A stretch of DNA of 20,409 nt, from contig JAZSFO010000028.1 in the NCBI GenBank assembly GCA_045532255.1, positions 1 through 20,409 on the forward strand, written 5' to 3'. The translations under genes were made by a program, and so were the position numbers. Under the pieces are notes generated by a model. The model did not search any database. It was not told the origin of the DNA and saw only the letters and a program-made list of their open reading frames with translations. The stretch is from RGIG8748 sp045532255 (GTDB taxonomy: Bacteria > Bacillota > Clostridia > UMGS1810). Positions 7,846-14,606 of this stretch are shown here, one piece after another (the first letter of the stretch is position 1; every line of letters starts with the position of its first letter).

Positions 7846-8796
7846 TTATTCCCCATTTTCTGCTTCCGATTTCATTTCATTGATAAGTCTTTCGTTAAGT
7901 GCTTCTGCGGCGTTGTAGCCCATTCTCTTCTGTCTGTGGTTGATTGCGGCTACCTCTATTACAACAGCTAAGTTCCTGCCTGGCTTAACGGGTATGGTGA
8001 GCGAGGGGATTTTTATTCCCAGAAGCTCGGTATATTCTGTAGCAAGTCCAAGTCTGTCGTACTGCTTTTTTTCCTGCCAGATTTCCAGATTGATTACCAA
8101 ATCTATTTTTTCGGTGTTCTTTACTGCACCGACACCGAAAACATTTTTAACATTTACTATTCCTATACCTCTTAATTCTATAAAGTGTCTGATTATATCG
8201 GGCGAGCTTCCTATAAGGGAAATATCCGAAACTCTCTTAATTTCCACCGCATCGTCCGCAACAAGTCTGTGGCCACGCTTTACAAGCTCTACCGCAGTTT
8301 CGCTCTTACCTACACCGCTGTCTCCAAGAAGAAGCACGCCTTCGCCGTGAACCTCCACAAGAACGCCGTGGGTTGTAATTCTGGGTGCAAGCTCCACATT
8401 GAGAAATGCAATAAGTGCACTTATAAATCTTGATGTGGAATGCGACGACCTAAGAATAGGAGTGTTGTATTTCTGTCCGAGTTTTATCATAACATCGCTT
8501 ATCTCCATGTCTCTTGTTACAATAACACAGGGAACGGATTTTTCAAAAAATCTCTCCAGTGCGGATGCCATATTGTCCTCTGTAAGATGGCTGAGGTACG
8601 AAGTCTCTACCCTGCCTATGACCTGAATTCTCGTGTTGTCAAAGTAATCAAAAAAGCCTGCCATCTGAAGACTTGGACGGTTTACCTCATTGTTTGAGAT
8701 AAGGATGTCATTCATACCCTCGGACTCATGGATTACTTCGAGCTTGAATTCGCTAATTATCTTTTGAAGTTTAACGGTGAATTTGCTTTTTTCCAT
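7846..8796 (-). CDS. hprK: HPr kinase/phosphorylase
   Basis: Bifunctional enzyme that phosphorylates and dephosphorylates Ser46 of the PTS carrier HPr, the sensor of carbon catabolite control in Firmicutes. At 316 residues it has normal length. Seen: His143 before the P-loop, Walker A GDSGVGKS (158-165), the acidic pair at 181-182, the signature RGIGIVNVKNVFGVG, and the C-terminal loop IPVKPGRN followed by AAINHRQKRMGYNAA. Start at 8796 is chosen because GAGG lies 8 bases upstream; ATG at 8799 is also possible, while the frame back to 8820 has no site. First gene of the hprK-glk-murB-whiA-dnaE unit. In many relatives murB follows hprK directly; here glk stands between them. Confidence 0.96.
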   Translation of the reverse strand: MEKSKFTVKLQKIISEFKLEVIHESEGMNDILISNNEVNRPSLQMAGFFDYFDNTRIQVIGRVETSYLSHLTEDNMASALERFFEKSVPCVIVTRDMEISDVMIKLGQKYNTPILRSSHSTSRFISALIAFLNVELAPRITTHGVLVEVHGEGVLLLGDSGVGKSETAVELVKRGHRLVADDAVEIKRVSDISLIGSSPDIIRHFIELRGIGIVNVKNVFGVGAVKNTEKIDLVINLEIWQEKKQYDRLGLATEYTELLGIKIPSLTIPVKPGRNLAVVIEVAAINHRQKRMGYNAAEALNERLINEMKSEAENGE

Positions 8797-8834
8797 CATA
8801 TGCACCTCATTATTATACATATTTTATCATTATA

Positions 8835-8863
8835 ATAATATCACACTAAGCGGAATAAATCAA
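8835..8863 (-). promoter_or_regulatory. Promoter of the hprK-glk-murB-whiA-dnaE operon
   Basis: Minus strand: -35 TTGATT (8858-8863), 17-base spacer, TGn-extended -10 TATTAT (8835-8840). The expected start near 8828 leaves a short leader of about 30 bases to hprK. The -35 lies inside one arm of the inverted repeat at 8857-8894. Confidence 0.75.
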
Positions 8864-8894
8864 CACATAAAATTTTTTGTTGAGATGTTGATTT
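8857..8894. promoter_or_regulatory. Inverted repeat spanning both divergent -35 boxes; candidate operator
   Basis: AAATCAACA (8857-8865) and TGTTGATTT (8886-8894) are perfect 9-base inverted arms separated by 20 bases. Each arm contains the -35 TTGATT of one of two divergent promoters. The symmetry could simply be two similar -35 boxes facing apart, but the match runs beyond the hexamers. Binding by a regulator, possibly the adjacent DUF1836 protein, is inference. Confidence 0.45.
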
Positions 8895-8916
8895 TTTGTG
8901 TTTGGGATGGTATAAT
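8888..8916 (+). promoter_or_regulatory. Promoter of the DUF1836 gene
   Basis: Plus strand: -35 TTGATT (8888-8893), 17-base spacer, perfect -10 TATAAT (8911-8916) with TG one base upstream. Transcription should begin near 8923, at the edge of the GC-rich repeat that forms the leader. Confidence 0.75.
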
Positions 8917-8925
8917 GTTACAAAC

Positions 8926-8993
8926 GGGCGGAGCAGAGCCCCGCCCCTACATGATATGTGCTTCGCACTCGATATGCCGCTGACGCGACGAGG
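8926..8993 (+). repeat. GC-rich repeat element forming the DUF1836 leader
   Basis: A stretch much richer in GC than its surroundings begins with a hairpin GGGCGGAGC-AGA-GCCCCGCCC (8926-8946, one mismatch), followed by a second small hairpin GTGC-TTC-GCAC (8957-8967 region) and CGCTGACGCGACG. From memory this GGGCGGAGC...CCCGCCCCTAC pattern recurs between genes in gut Clostridia. It ends just before the AAAGGAG ribosome binding site of the next gene. Confidence 0.65.
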
Positions 8994-9013
8994 GAAAGGA
9001 GACTAGTAATATA

Positions 9014-9586
9014 ATGAGCTACTCGCTGGAAGAATTTGCAAAGCATATGAAAAGCTGGAATCAGCTTCTTACAAATTACAAACTTCCCACATGGGAAGAG
9101 CTACCCACAATAGAGCTTTATATGGATCAGGTAATAGCACTTATGAACCAATATCTAAAGGTCTATATTCCGTCATCGGGAGACCTGTCGCAGACAATAA
9201 CACCTCCTATGATAAACAACTATGTCAAGCAGAAGGTTATGCCTGCACCCGTAAAGAAGAGATATTCCAAAATACATATAGCATATCTTATAATGATATG
9301 TTCTCTTAAACAAGCACTGAGTATCCCCACAATGCAAAAAATTCTTCCTCTCCATGAGACCGAAACAGATGCAAAAGAGCTGTATGATGTTTTTTGCAAA
9401 AATCAGTATAAGGCGTTTAATTATATTACAGAAAAGGTCTGTGCAGTTACAGACCCGCTTCTTAAGGAAGCAGACAGCAATCCCGAAAGAATGTATGACC
9501 TCTCCATACAGATTGCCGTAAGTGCCAATGTGTTCAAAATGCTTTCGGAGGATGTTGCTTCTATAAAGCATCCCGAAAACGAATGA
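9014..9586 (+). CDS. DUF1836 domain protein, putative MerR-like regulator
   Basis: A 190-residue soluble protein of the DUF1836 (Bacillus YkrK-like) family, whose function is not established. The central segment (about residues 60-110: ITPPMINNYVKQKVMPAP, then KKRYSKIHIAYLIMICSLKQALSIPTMQKI) is the family signature and resembles a MerR-like winged helix, with the Tyr following the recognition helix and a basic KKRYSK turn. N-terminal residues 1-55 are acidic and helical; the C-terminal part is helical, fit for dimer contact or effector binding. The start has GGAG 12 bases upstream, a slightly long spacer. It is the only regulator-like protein near the hprK operon and is transcribed away from it across a symmetric promoter region, so control of that region is a reasonable guess. 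Confidence 0.85.
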   Translation: MSYSLEEFAKHMKSWNQLLTNYKLPTWEELPTIELYMDQVIALMNQYLKVYIPSSGDLSQTITPPMINNYVKQKVMPAPVKKRYSKIHIAYLIMICSLKQALSIPTMQKILPLHETETDAKELYDVFCKNQYKAFNYITEKVCAVTDPLLKEADSNPERMYDLSIQIAVSANVFKMLSEDVASIKHPENE

Positions 9587-9614
9587 AGAAATTCAAAAAA
9601 ATTTGATTTAGCTA

Positions 9615-9643
9615 TAGACAAAACGATTTTTTTGTGTTACAAT
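9615..9643 (+). promoter_or_regulatory. Promoter of tRNA-Thr
   Basis: -35 TAGACA (9615-9620), 17-base spacer, -10 TACAAT (9638-9643) with TG one base upstream. The start would fall about 8 bases before the mature tRNA, giving a short 5' leader for RNase P. Confidence 0.8.
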
Positions 9644-9658
9644 ATTAAATGTTGTGAC

Positions 9659-9734
<76 letters not shown>

Positions 9735-9738
9735 AAAG

Positions 9739-9776
9739 GAACTGCCTCGCTTTTTAGCGAGGCAGTTCTGTTTTTT
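9739..9776 (+). terminator. Intrinsic terminator of tRNA-Thr
   Basis: Perfect 13-base stem GAACTGCCTCGCT (9739-9751) with AGCGAGGCAGTTC (9756-9768), TTTT loop, then TGTTTTTT. It begins 5 bases after the tRNA CCA. Confidence 0.92.
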
Positions 9777-9802
9777 GCGGCTCTTTGTCAATAGTTGGGG
9801 TC

Positions 9803-9852
9803 AAAAAAAGAAGCTGTGTCAAAATGATTTTTTATTTTGACACAGCTTCTTT
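9803..9852 (-). terminator. Intrinsic terminator of the cysE-cysS-mrnC-tkt operon
   Basis: A 19-base perfect stem (left arm 9807-9825, right arm 9834-9852, AAAGAAGCTGTGTCAAAAT and complement) with an 8-base loop, followed on the minus strand by a run of seven T (9803-9809). It begins 15 bases after the tktC stop codon. It faces the tRNA terminator, so the convergent units are insulated from each other. Confidence 0.9.
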
Positions 9853-9867
9853 GGATATATCAATATA

Positions 9868-10812
9868 TTATTTCTTGCTCATTGCCTTCTTGGCAGCCTT
9901 AGCGATATCTTCTGCTGTAAGCTCATATTCTTTGAGAAGGTCTGCGGGAACGCCGGATTTGCCGAATACGTCCTTTGTACCAATTCTTTCCATAGGAACG
10001 GGAGCTTCCTCACAAAGAACCTCTGCAACTGCGCTTCCGAGACCGCCTATGATATTGTGCTCTTCGCATGTAACCACAGCGCCTGTTTCCTTGGCAGCCT
10101 TTGCAAGTATTTCTCTGTCGATAGGCTTGATTGTATGTATATTGATAACTCTTGCACTTATGCCCTCATCCTCAAGAAGCTTTGCAGCATCAAGTGCGGC
10201 TTCTACCATAAGACCTGTTGCGACGATTGTAACATCGCTGCCGTCCTTAAGAAGTACGCCCTTGCCGATTTCGAACTCGTACTCTGCTTCATCATAAAGC
10301 ACGGGAACAGCAAGACGGCCAAATCTTAAGTATACAGGACCGTTGTGAAGAATTGCAGCCTTTACTGCCGCTCTTGCCTCTACATCGTCTGCGGGGTTGA
10401 TTATAACCATATTGGGTATAGTTCTCATTATACCGATATCTTCGAGGCACTGATGTGTAGCACCGTCCTCACCTACAGAGATACCTGCATGTGTTGCACC
10501 AATCTTTACATTGAGGTTGGGGTAGCCTATAGAGTTTCTTATCTGCTCAAATGCTCTTCCTGCCGCAAACATTGCAAAGGAGCTTGCAAATACTACCTTA
10601 CCGCAGCTTGCAAGACCTGCAGCGGTGCTCATCATATTCTGCTCTGCTATACCCATGTTTATAAATCTTTCGGGAAAAGACTTCTTGAATGTATCTGTCT
10701 TTGTGGACTTGGAAAGGTCGGCATCGAGAACAACTATGTCGTACTCCTTGCCGTATTCACTAAGTGCCTTACCGTAGGATTCTCTTGTAGCTATTTTCTT
10801 AACATCTGCCAT
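9868..10812 (-). CDS. Transketolase, C-terminal subunit
   Basis: The second half of a split transketolase: 314 residues holding the pyrimidine-binding domain of the thiamine diphosphate enzyme and the C-terminal domain. The catalytic Glu57 lies in MGIAEQNM, followed by STAAGLASCGKVVFASSFAMF; the C-terminal domain has VTCEEHNIIGGLGSAVAEV. Together with the preceding subunit it transfers two-carbon units between pentose phosphate sugars, linking ribose 5-phosphate to glycolysis. The ATG overlaps the stop of the N-terminal gene by one base (TAATG), so equal production through translational coupling is likely. Split transketolases are common in Clostridia and archaea, so this is not a frameshift. 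DXP synthase is less likely because the lengths and gene split fit transketolase. Confidence 0.95.
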   Translation of the reverse strand: MADVKKIATRESYGKALSEYGKEYDIVVLDADLSKSTKTDTFKKSFPERFINMGIAEQNMMSTAAGLASCGKVVFASSFAMFAAGRAFEQIRNSIGYPNLNVKIGATHAGISVGEDGATHQCLEDIGIMRTIPNMVIINPADDVEARAAVKAAILHNGPVYLRFGRLAVPVLYDEAEYEFEIGKGVLLKDGSDVTIVATGLMVEAALDAAKLLEDEGISARVINIHTIKPIDREILAKAAKETGAVVTCEEHNIIGGLGSAVAEVLCEEAPVPMERIGTKDVFGKSGVPADLLKEYELTAEDIAKAAKKAMSKK

Positions 10813-11651
10813 TATGCTCTCGCCTCCAACTCAGTTATTTTTTCATCAATTTCTTTCATAGCAATTTCGTACTGCTCTGCGTTGGGAGCTGCACCGTGCC
10901 AACCTGCTTCGTTCTCCATGAAGGATACGCCCTTGCCCTTTACGCACTTAGCGATAACTGCTGTGGGCTTGCCCTTGCACTCTTTGGCAGCCTTGAGTGC
11001 CGCCTTGATTTCGTCATAGTTGTGTCCGTCTATAACCAGAACATTCCAGCCAAATGCTTCGAACTTCTTGTCGATGGGTGTGGGGTTCATAACCTTGGTT
11101 ATATCTCCGTCTATCTGCAGACCGTTGAAGTCAACAAATGCTACAACATTGTCGAGCTTATAGTGTGCTGCAAACATAGCTGCTTCCCATACCTGACCTT
11201 CTTCACATTCGCCGTCTCCAAGAATGGAATATACTCTGTAATCCTTGCCGTCGAGCTTAGCTGCAAGAGCCATACCGTTTGCGGCACAGACACCCTGTCC
11301 GAGTGAGCCTGTGGACATATCAACACCCGGGGTATACTTCATATCGGGGTGACCCTGAAGATAACTGCTTGCACTTCTTAATGTAGGAATATCCTCCTTG
11401 GGGATAAATCCCTTCTCTGCAAGAACTCCGTAAAGTGCGGGAGCACAGTCCCCCTTGGAAAGAACAAATCTGTCTCTGTCGGGATCTCTGCTGTCACTTA
11501 AATTAACATTCATTTCATCAAAATAAAGAACAGAAAGAATGTCTGCAATAGAGAGCGAACCTCCCGGGTGTCCCGACTTAGCGGTATAGACACCTGTCAA
11601 TGCGTGCTTCCTGATTTTGTAAGCAACAAGTTCCAACTGCGTATTATTCAT
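10812..11651 (-). CDS. Transketolase, N-terminal subunit
   Basis: A 279-residue protein corresponding to the diphosphate-binding domain of transketolase. It has SGHPGGSLS (26-34), GHPDMK (100-105), STGSLGQG (113-120) and the thiamine diphosphate/Mg motif GDGECEEGQVWEA (145-157) ending at the metal-binding Asn176 (FVDFNGLQIDG). GGAGGAG lies 9-15 bases upstream of ATG, inside the end of mrnC, which it overlaps by 8 bases. It is followed directly by the C-terminal subunit. Fourth gene of an operon beginning with cysE; the link between cysteine supply and pentose phosphates may be no more than shared growth-rate control. Confidence 0.95.
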   Translation of the reverse strand: MNNTQLELVAYKIRKHALTGVYTAKSGHPGGSLSIADILSVLYFDEMNVNLSDSRDPDRDRFVLSKGDCAPALYGVLAEKGFIPKEDIPTLRSASSYLQGHPDMKYTPGVDMSTGSLGQGVCAANGMALAAKLDGKDYRVYSILGDGECEEGQVWEAAMFAAHYKLDNVVAFVDFNGLQIDGDITKVMNPTPIDKKFEAFGWNVLVIDGHNYDEIKAALKAAKECKGKPTAVIAKCVKGKGVSFMENEAGWHGAAPNAEQYEIAMKEIDEKITELEARA

Positions 11652-12084
11652 TACTACTTTCTCCTCCGTTTTCTTTGTAATTTGTTTCGTCTATAATATT
11701 AAACGATAATTTGATAATTTCGTTTAATCTATCATAACTATGGGATATAAAGAGATATCCCAGAAGAGCTTCAAAGCCTGTGGCATGTCTGTAATCGACT
11801 ATGTCGGCATTTTTTGCCGAGGTGTTGGAATGTGCGTTTCTGCCCCTTTTGTATACGGCGGTTTCCTCCTCCGTAAGATGCGAAATCAATTCCTTTATAA
11901 CCCTGCTCTGTGCTCTTGCACTCACATAGCCCGTTGATGCCTTGTGAAGCTTATTTACCGCGGTGTTGCCATGTTCAAGAACATGTGAGCGGACATATAT
12001 TTCGTATACTGCATCGCCTATATACGCAAGCGAAAGAGGCGAATACATATTGGCTTGGTTATCCTGCAAATAAGGAAAATTCAT
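11644..12084 (-). CDS. mrnC: Mini-ribonuclease III
   Basis: A 146-residue double-strand RNase consisting of the RNase III catalytic domain alone, without the dsRNA-binding domain; in Bacillus it matures the ends of 23S rRNA precursors. Seen: LAYIGDAVYEIYVR (19-32) with Asp24, and NADIVDYRHATGFEALLGYL (92-111) with Glu105, the two metal-binding positions. The start at 12084 (MNFPYL) is preferred: GAGAG lies 6 bases upstream, while the GTG at 12108 lies inside cysS with no good site. It begins 2 bases after the cysS stop, the same cysS-mrnC order as in Bacillus. Confidence 0.95.
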   Translation of the reverse strand: MNFPYLQDNQANMYSPLSLAYIGDAVYEIYVRSHVLEHGNTAVNKLHKASTGYVSARAQSRVIKELISHLTEEETAVYKRGRNAHSNTSAKNADIVDYRHATGFEALLGYLFISHSYDRLNEIIKLSFNIIDETNYKENGGESSNE

Positions 12085-12085
12085 A

Positions 12086-13471
12086 TTATACTCTCTTCCA
12101 CTTAACACCCTGTCTGGTGTCCTCCAGAATTATGCCCATATCCTTTAATGTGTCCCTGATTTCATCGGCACGGGCAAAGTTTTTGTCCTTCTTTGCCTGT
12201 GTTCTCTCCTCAATAAGTGCCTCTATGTCGCTGTCGAGAAGCTCCTTTGATGTGAGTATCTCTATACCGAGGACTCCCGCAAGCTCTGTAAGAAGACCAA
12301 GGGCCTCCCTAAGAACAGAAGAAGCTGTATTTTCATTAACAGAAACATTTATATGCCTAACAAGGTCAAATATTACAGAAATTGCATCGGCCGTGTTGAT
12401 ATCATCGTCCATGGCATCAATAAATCTCTCTTTGAGTGCATCAAGCTCCGTCTCAATAACCTCGCCGTCTTCCTTGCTGTTTGATATAAGGAACTCAAGA
12501 TTTTCTGCACATGTTTTTATTCTGTCAAGTCCCGCCTTTGCCTGAGTAAGAAGCTCGTCGCTGAAGTTGATGGGGTTTCTGTAATGGGCAGAAAGCATGA
12601 AAAATCTTATTACGCTGTAATCAAACTTTTCCGCTACATCTCTTACGGTAAAGAAGTTACCCAGAGACTTGCTCATCTTGACATTGTCTACATTGATATA
12701 GCCGTTGTGAAGCCAGTAATTTGCAAAGGGTGCGTCGTTTGCCGCTTCGCTCTGCGCAATCTCATTTTCGTGATGGGGGAATATAAGGTCCTGACCGCCC
12801 GAATGAATATCAATTGTCTCACCAAGATATTTATTAGCCATGGCACTGCATTCTATGTGCCAGCCCGGACGACCCATACCCCAGGGGCTTTCCCATGCGG
12901 GTTCTCCCTCTTTCTTGGCTTTCCATACTGCGAAATCCATGGGGTCTTCCTTGACTGTTCCTACCTCTATTCTTGCACCTGCCTCGAGATTTTCAAGCGG
13001 CTGATGCGATAGCTTGCCATATTCCTTAAACTTCTTTACTCTGAAATATACATCGCCGTCCACATTATATGCAAAGCCCTTTTCCATAAGCTTATTTATA
13101 ATGGTGATGATTGAATCAATATTTTCGGTAGCCTTTGGGTGAACGGTTGCTTCCTTGATTCCAAGCCCCTTGGAATCCTTGAAATACTCATTTATAAATC
13201 TGTCCGCAAGCTCTTTGACCGTGATGTTTTCTTCGTTGGCTTTCTTAATCATCTTGTCGTCTATGTCGGTAAAGTTCTGGACAAAATTTACATCGTAGCC
13301 TCTGTATTCGAGATATCTTCTAAGGGTATCAAAAATTATAAACGGTCTTGCGTTTCCTATATGAAAATAATTGTATACAGTAGGACCGCATGAATACATT
13401 CTTACCTTGTTTTCTTCTATAGGCTTAAATTCTTCCTTCTTGCGTGTAAGGGTGTTATAGAGTTTTAGCAT
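12086..13471 (-). CDS. cysS: Cysteinyl-tRNA synthetase
   Basis: Class I synthetase that charges tRNA-Cys; 461 residues, normal length. Seen: zinc ligand Cys28 in SCGPTVY, HIGN (37-40), FTDIDDK (67-73), Cys208 in HIECSAM, FPHHENE (231-237) completing the zinc site, and KMSKS (265-269). The C-terminal anticodon-binding domain ends in DTRQGVKWKR. The start codon is immediately adjacent to the cysE stop codon, with AGGA inside the end of cysE. No T-box is seen directly ahead of it, so control must come from the cysE promoter and leader. Confidence 0.97.
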   Translation of the reverse strand: MLKLYNTLTRKKEEFKPIEENKVRMYSCGPTVYNYFHIGNARPFIIFDTLRRYLEYRGYDVNFVQNFTDIDDKMIKKANEENITVKELADRFINEYFKDSKGLGIKEATVHPKATENIDSIITIINKLMEKGFAYNVDGDVYFRVKKFKEYGKLSHQPLENLEAGARIEVGTVKEDPMDFAVWKAKKEGEPAWESPWGMGRPGWHIECSAMANKYLGETIDIHSGGQDLIFPHHENEIAQSEAANDAPFANYWLHNGYINVDNVKMSKSLGNFFTVRDVAEKFDYSVIRFFMLSAHYRNPINFSDELLTQAKAGLDRIKTCAENLEFLISNSKEDGEVIETELDALKERFIDAMDDDINTADAISVIFDLVRHINVSVNENTASSVLREALGLLTELAGVLGIEILTSKELLDSDIEALIEERTQAKKDKNFARADEIRDTLKDMGIILEDTRQGVKWKRV

Positions 13472-14167
13472 TTAATCAGTCCTTTCTGAATTATTGTGTT
13501 CTATCTTTTCTTCTATATCATGGACAAGCCTACTTAGCTTGCAGATAGCCTGACTTGTAGGATCGGGAATATGAATCTGGTCAAGGTCCATACTGTCTAC
13601 CCTGCGGTTGTTGATGCGTACTACCCTTGCAGGAACACCTACTGCGGTAGAGTTTTCGGGAACTTCTGTAAGGACTACCGCATTTGCGGCAATCTTGGAA
13701 TTATCACCGACGGTAAAGGGTCCGAGCACCTTTGCTCCGCTTCCTATAAGGACATTGTTGCCGATTGTGGGATGTCTCTTGCCCTTGTCCTTACCCGTAC
13801 CACCCAGGGTAACATTCTGATAAAGCGTACAGTTGTCTCCGATTTCTGCCGTCTCGCCTATTACTATACCCATGCCGTGATCAATAAACAGACCCCTTCC
13901 TATAGTGGCGCCGGGGTGTATCTCTATGCCTGTAAAAAACCTTGCAAGCTGAGATATAATCCTTGCAAGAAGAAACATCCTGTGCTTATGGAAGAAATGT
14001 GCATATCTGTATGCTACTATTGCATGAAGACCGGGGTAAAGAAGTATAACCTCAAGGTAGTTTCTTGCAGCGGGGTCTCTTTCGAGAATATTTGTCATTT
14101 CCTTGGGGGCAACGCAAAAGAAGAGTACAGCCCACAAAATCAAAATGCCAAGCACAAAATACCACAT
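13472..14167 (-). CDS. cysE: Serine O-acetyltransferase with an N-terminal membrane segment
   Basis: Makes O-acetylserine from serine and acetyl-CoA, the first step of cysteine synthesis. The 231-residue protein has RDPAARNYLEVILLYPGLHAI (about 30-50), the left-handed beta-helix hexapeptide repeats, and the active-site region IDHGMGIVIGET with GGTGKDKGKRHP. It belongs to the short EpsC/CysE type of Firmicutes. Residues 2-20 (WYFVLGILILWAVLFFCVA) form a strongly hydrophobic helix in place of the polar N-terminal helix found in Bacillus CysE, so it may be anchored to the membrane. The start is ATG at 14167: AGGAGG ends 7 bases upstream, whereas the TTG at 14173 is only 1 base from it. First gene of a five-gene operon with cysS next, which pairs cysteine synthesis with charging. 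Confidence 0.95.
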   Translation of the reverse strand: MWYFVLGILILWAVLFFCVAPKEMTNILERDPAARNYLEVILLYPGLHAIVAYRYAHFFHKHRMFLLARIISQLARFFTGIEIHPGATIGRGLFIDHGMGIVIGETAEIGDNCTLYQNVTLGGTGKDKGKRHPTIGNNVLIGSGAKVLGPFTVGDNSKIAANAVVLTEVPENSTAVGVPARVVRINNRRVDSMDLDQIHIPDPTSQAICKLSRLVHDIEEKIEHNNSERTD

Positions 14168-14182
14168 ACCCAATCCTCCTAA

Positions 14183-14235
14183 GCAGTCGCGTCAGTATCA
14201 AAACCCGTTTTGGGTGCGTGTTTTTACGCCACTGC
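14183..14235 (-). promoter_or_regulatory. Structured leader of the cysE operon
   Basis: The minus-strand leader can close on itself: GCAGTGGCGT (14226-14235) pairs with ACGCGACTGC (14183-14192) with one mismatch in ten, and the enclosed stretch contains CAAAAC-GG-GTTTTG. The structure ends 2 bases before AGGAGG. I recognise no known riboswitch or T-box in it. The pairing is seen; a regulatory role is inference. Confidence 0.35.
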
Positions 14236-14276
14236 ACTCATTAAAATACTCGCAAATGCATAATACACACACATTC

Positions 14277-14305
14277 ATTATATAATTTTTCTCACTAAAT
14301 TACAA
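14277..14305 (-). promoter_or_regulatory. Promoter of the cysE operon
   Basis: Minus strand: -35 TTGTAA (14300-14305), 17-base spacer, perfect -10 TATAAT (14277-14282). The expected start near 14270 gives a leader of about 100 bases. Confidence 0.75.
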
Positions 14306-14333
14306 TAGTTTTTTGCACATTTATAGAAAAAGA

Positions 14334-14362
14334 TTGAAATTGTTTCTTGTTTCTGTTAAAAT
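14334..14362 (+). promoter_or_regulatory. Promoter of the small Cys-rich protein gene
   Basis: -35 TTGAAA (14334-14339), 17-base spacer, -10 TAAAAT (14357-14362) with TG one base upstream. Divergent from the cysE promoter, with 28 bases between the two -35 boxes. Confidence 0.65.
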
Positions 14363-14393
14363 AATAGTGATTTTTTTAAGGGAGATGACAAAA

Positions 14394-14606
14394 ATGATAT
14401 ATTCCGTGCCCGAAAACCCAAGATGCAGTTTTTGTATACACAGCGATAATAACAAAGACAGCGGGAACATCCTCTGTGATATCAAAGGAACTGTCCCCGC
14501 CGACTACTGTTGCAGAAAATTCAAATATGATATTTTCAAAAAGAAAATCAAACCGCGCAAAGTAAATAAAATGTCAAAATTTACGCCCTGCGACTTTAGT
14601 TTGTAA
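14394..14606 (+). CDS. Small Cys-rich cytosolic protein of unknown function
   Basis: A 70-residue protein with six cysteines: a CxxC pair (Cys11, Cys14), Cys28, a CC pair (Cys39, Cys40) and Cys66 near the end. The spacing C-x2-C ... C ... CC suggests a small zinc- or iron-binding knuckle. A basic middle (CCRKFKYDIFKKKIKPRK) and the ending CDFSL resemble, from memory, unnamed small proteins of Clostridia that share a KF-YDPLKR-like motif and a DFSL tail; I cannot name a family. No signal peptide or membrane segment. The start at 14394 is chosen because AAGGGAG (14378-14384) lies 9 bases upstream, while the ATG at 14385 abuts it. Its last 11 bases overlap the end of mgtC on the other strand. 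Confidence 0.75.
   Translation: MIYSVPENPRCSFCIHSDNNKDSGNILCDIKGTVPADYCCRKFKYDIFKKKIKPRKVNKMSKFTPCDFSL

Noticed and set aside
8857..8894. Catabolite-responsive cre site controlling hprK
   Set aside because: The arms do not match the cre consensus (TGWAANCGNTNWCA); they are AT-rich and spaced by 20 bases.
10345..11019. Plus-strand 224-residue open frame opposite transketolase
   Set aside because: Antisense shadow of the split transketolase genes, rich in Cys and Tyr from complementary codons; no start signal.
9868..11651. Frameshifted transketolase pseudogene
   Set aside because: Two-gene transketolases are normal in Clostridia; both halves are complete, with start and stop overlapping as TAATG and conserved active-site residues.
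14168..14270. T-box leader ahead of cysE-cysS
   Set aside because: The leader is about 100 bases, too short, with no T-box sequence, no specifier loop that I can see and no terminator/antiterminator pair.
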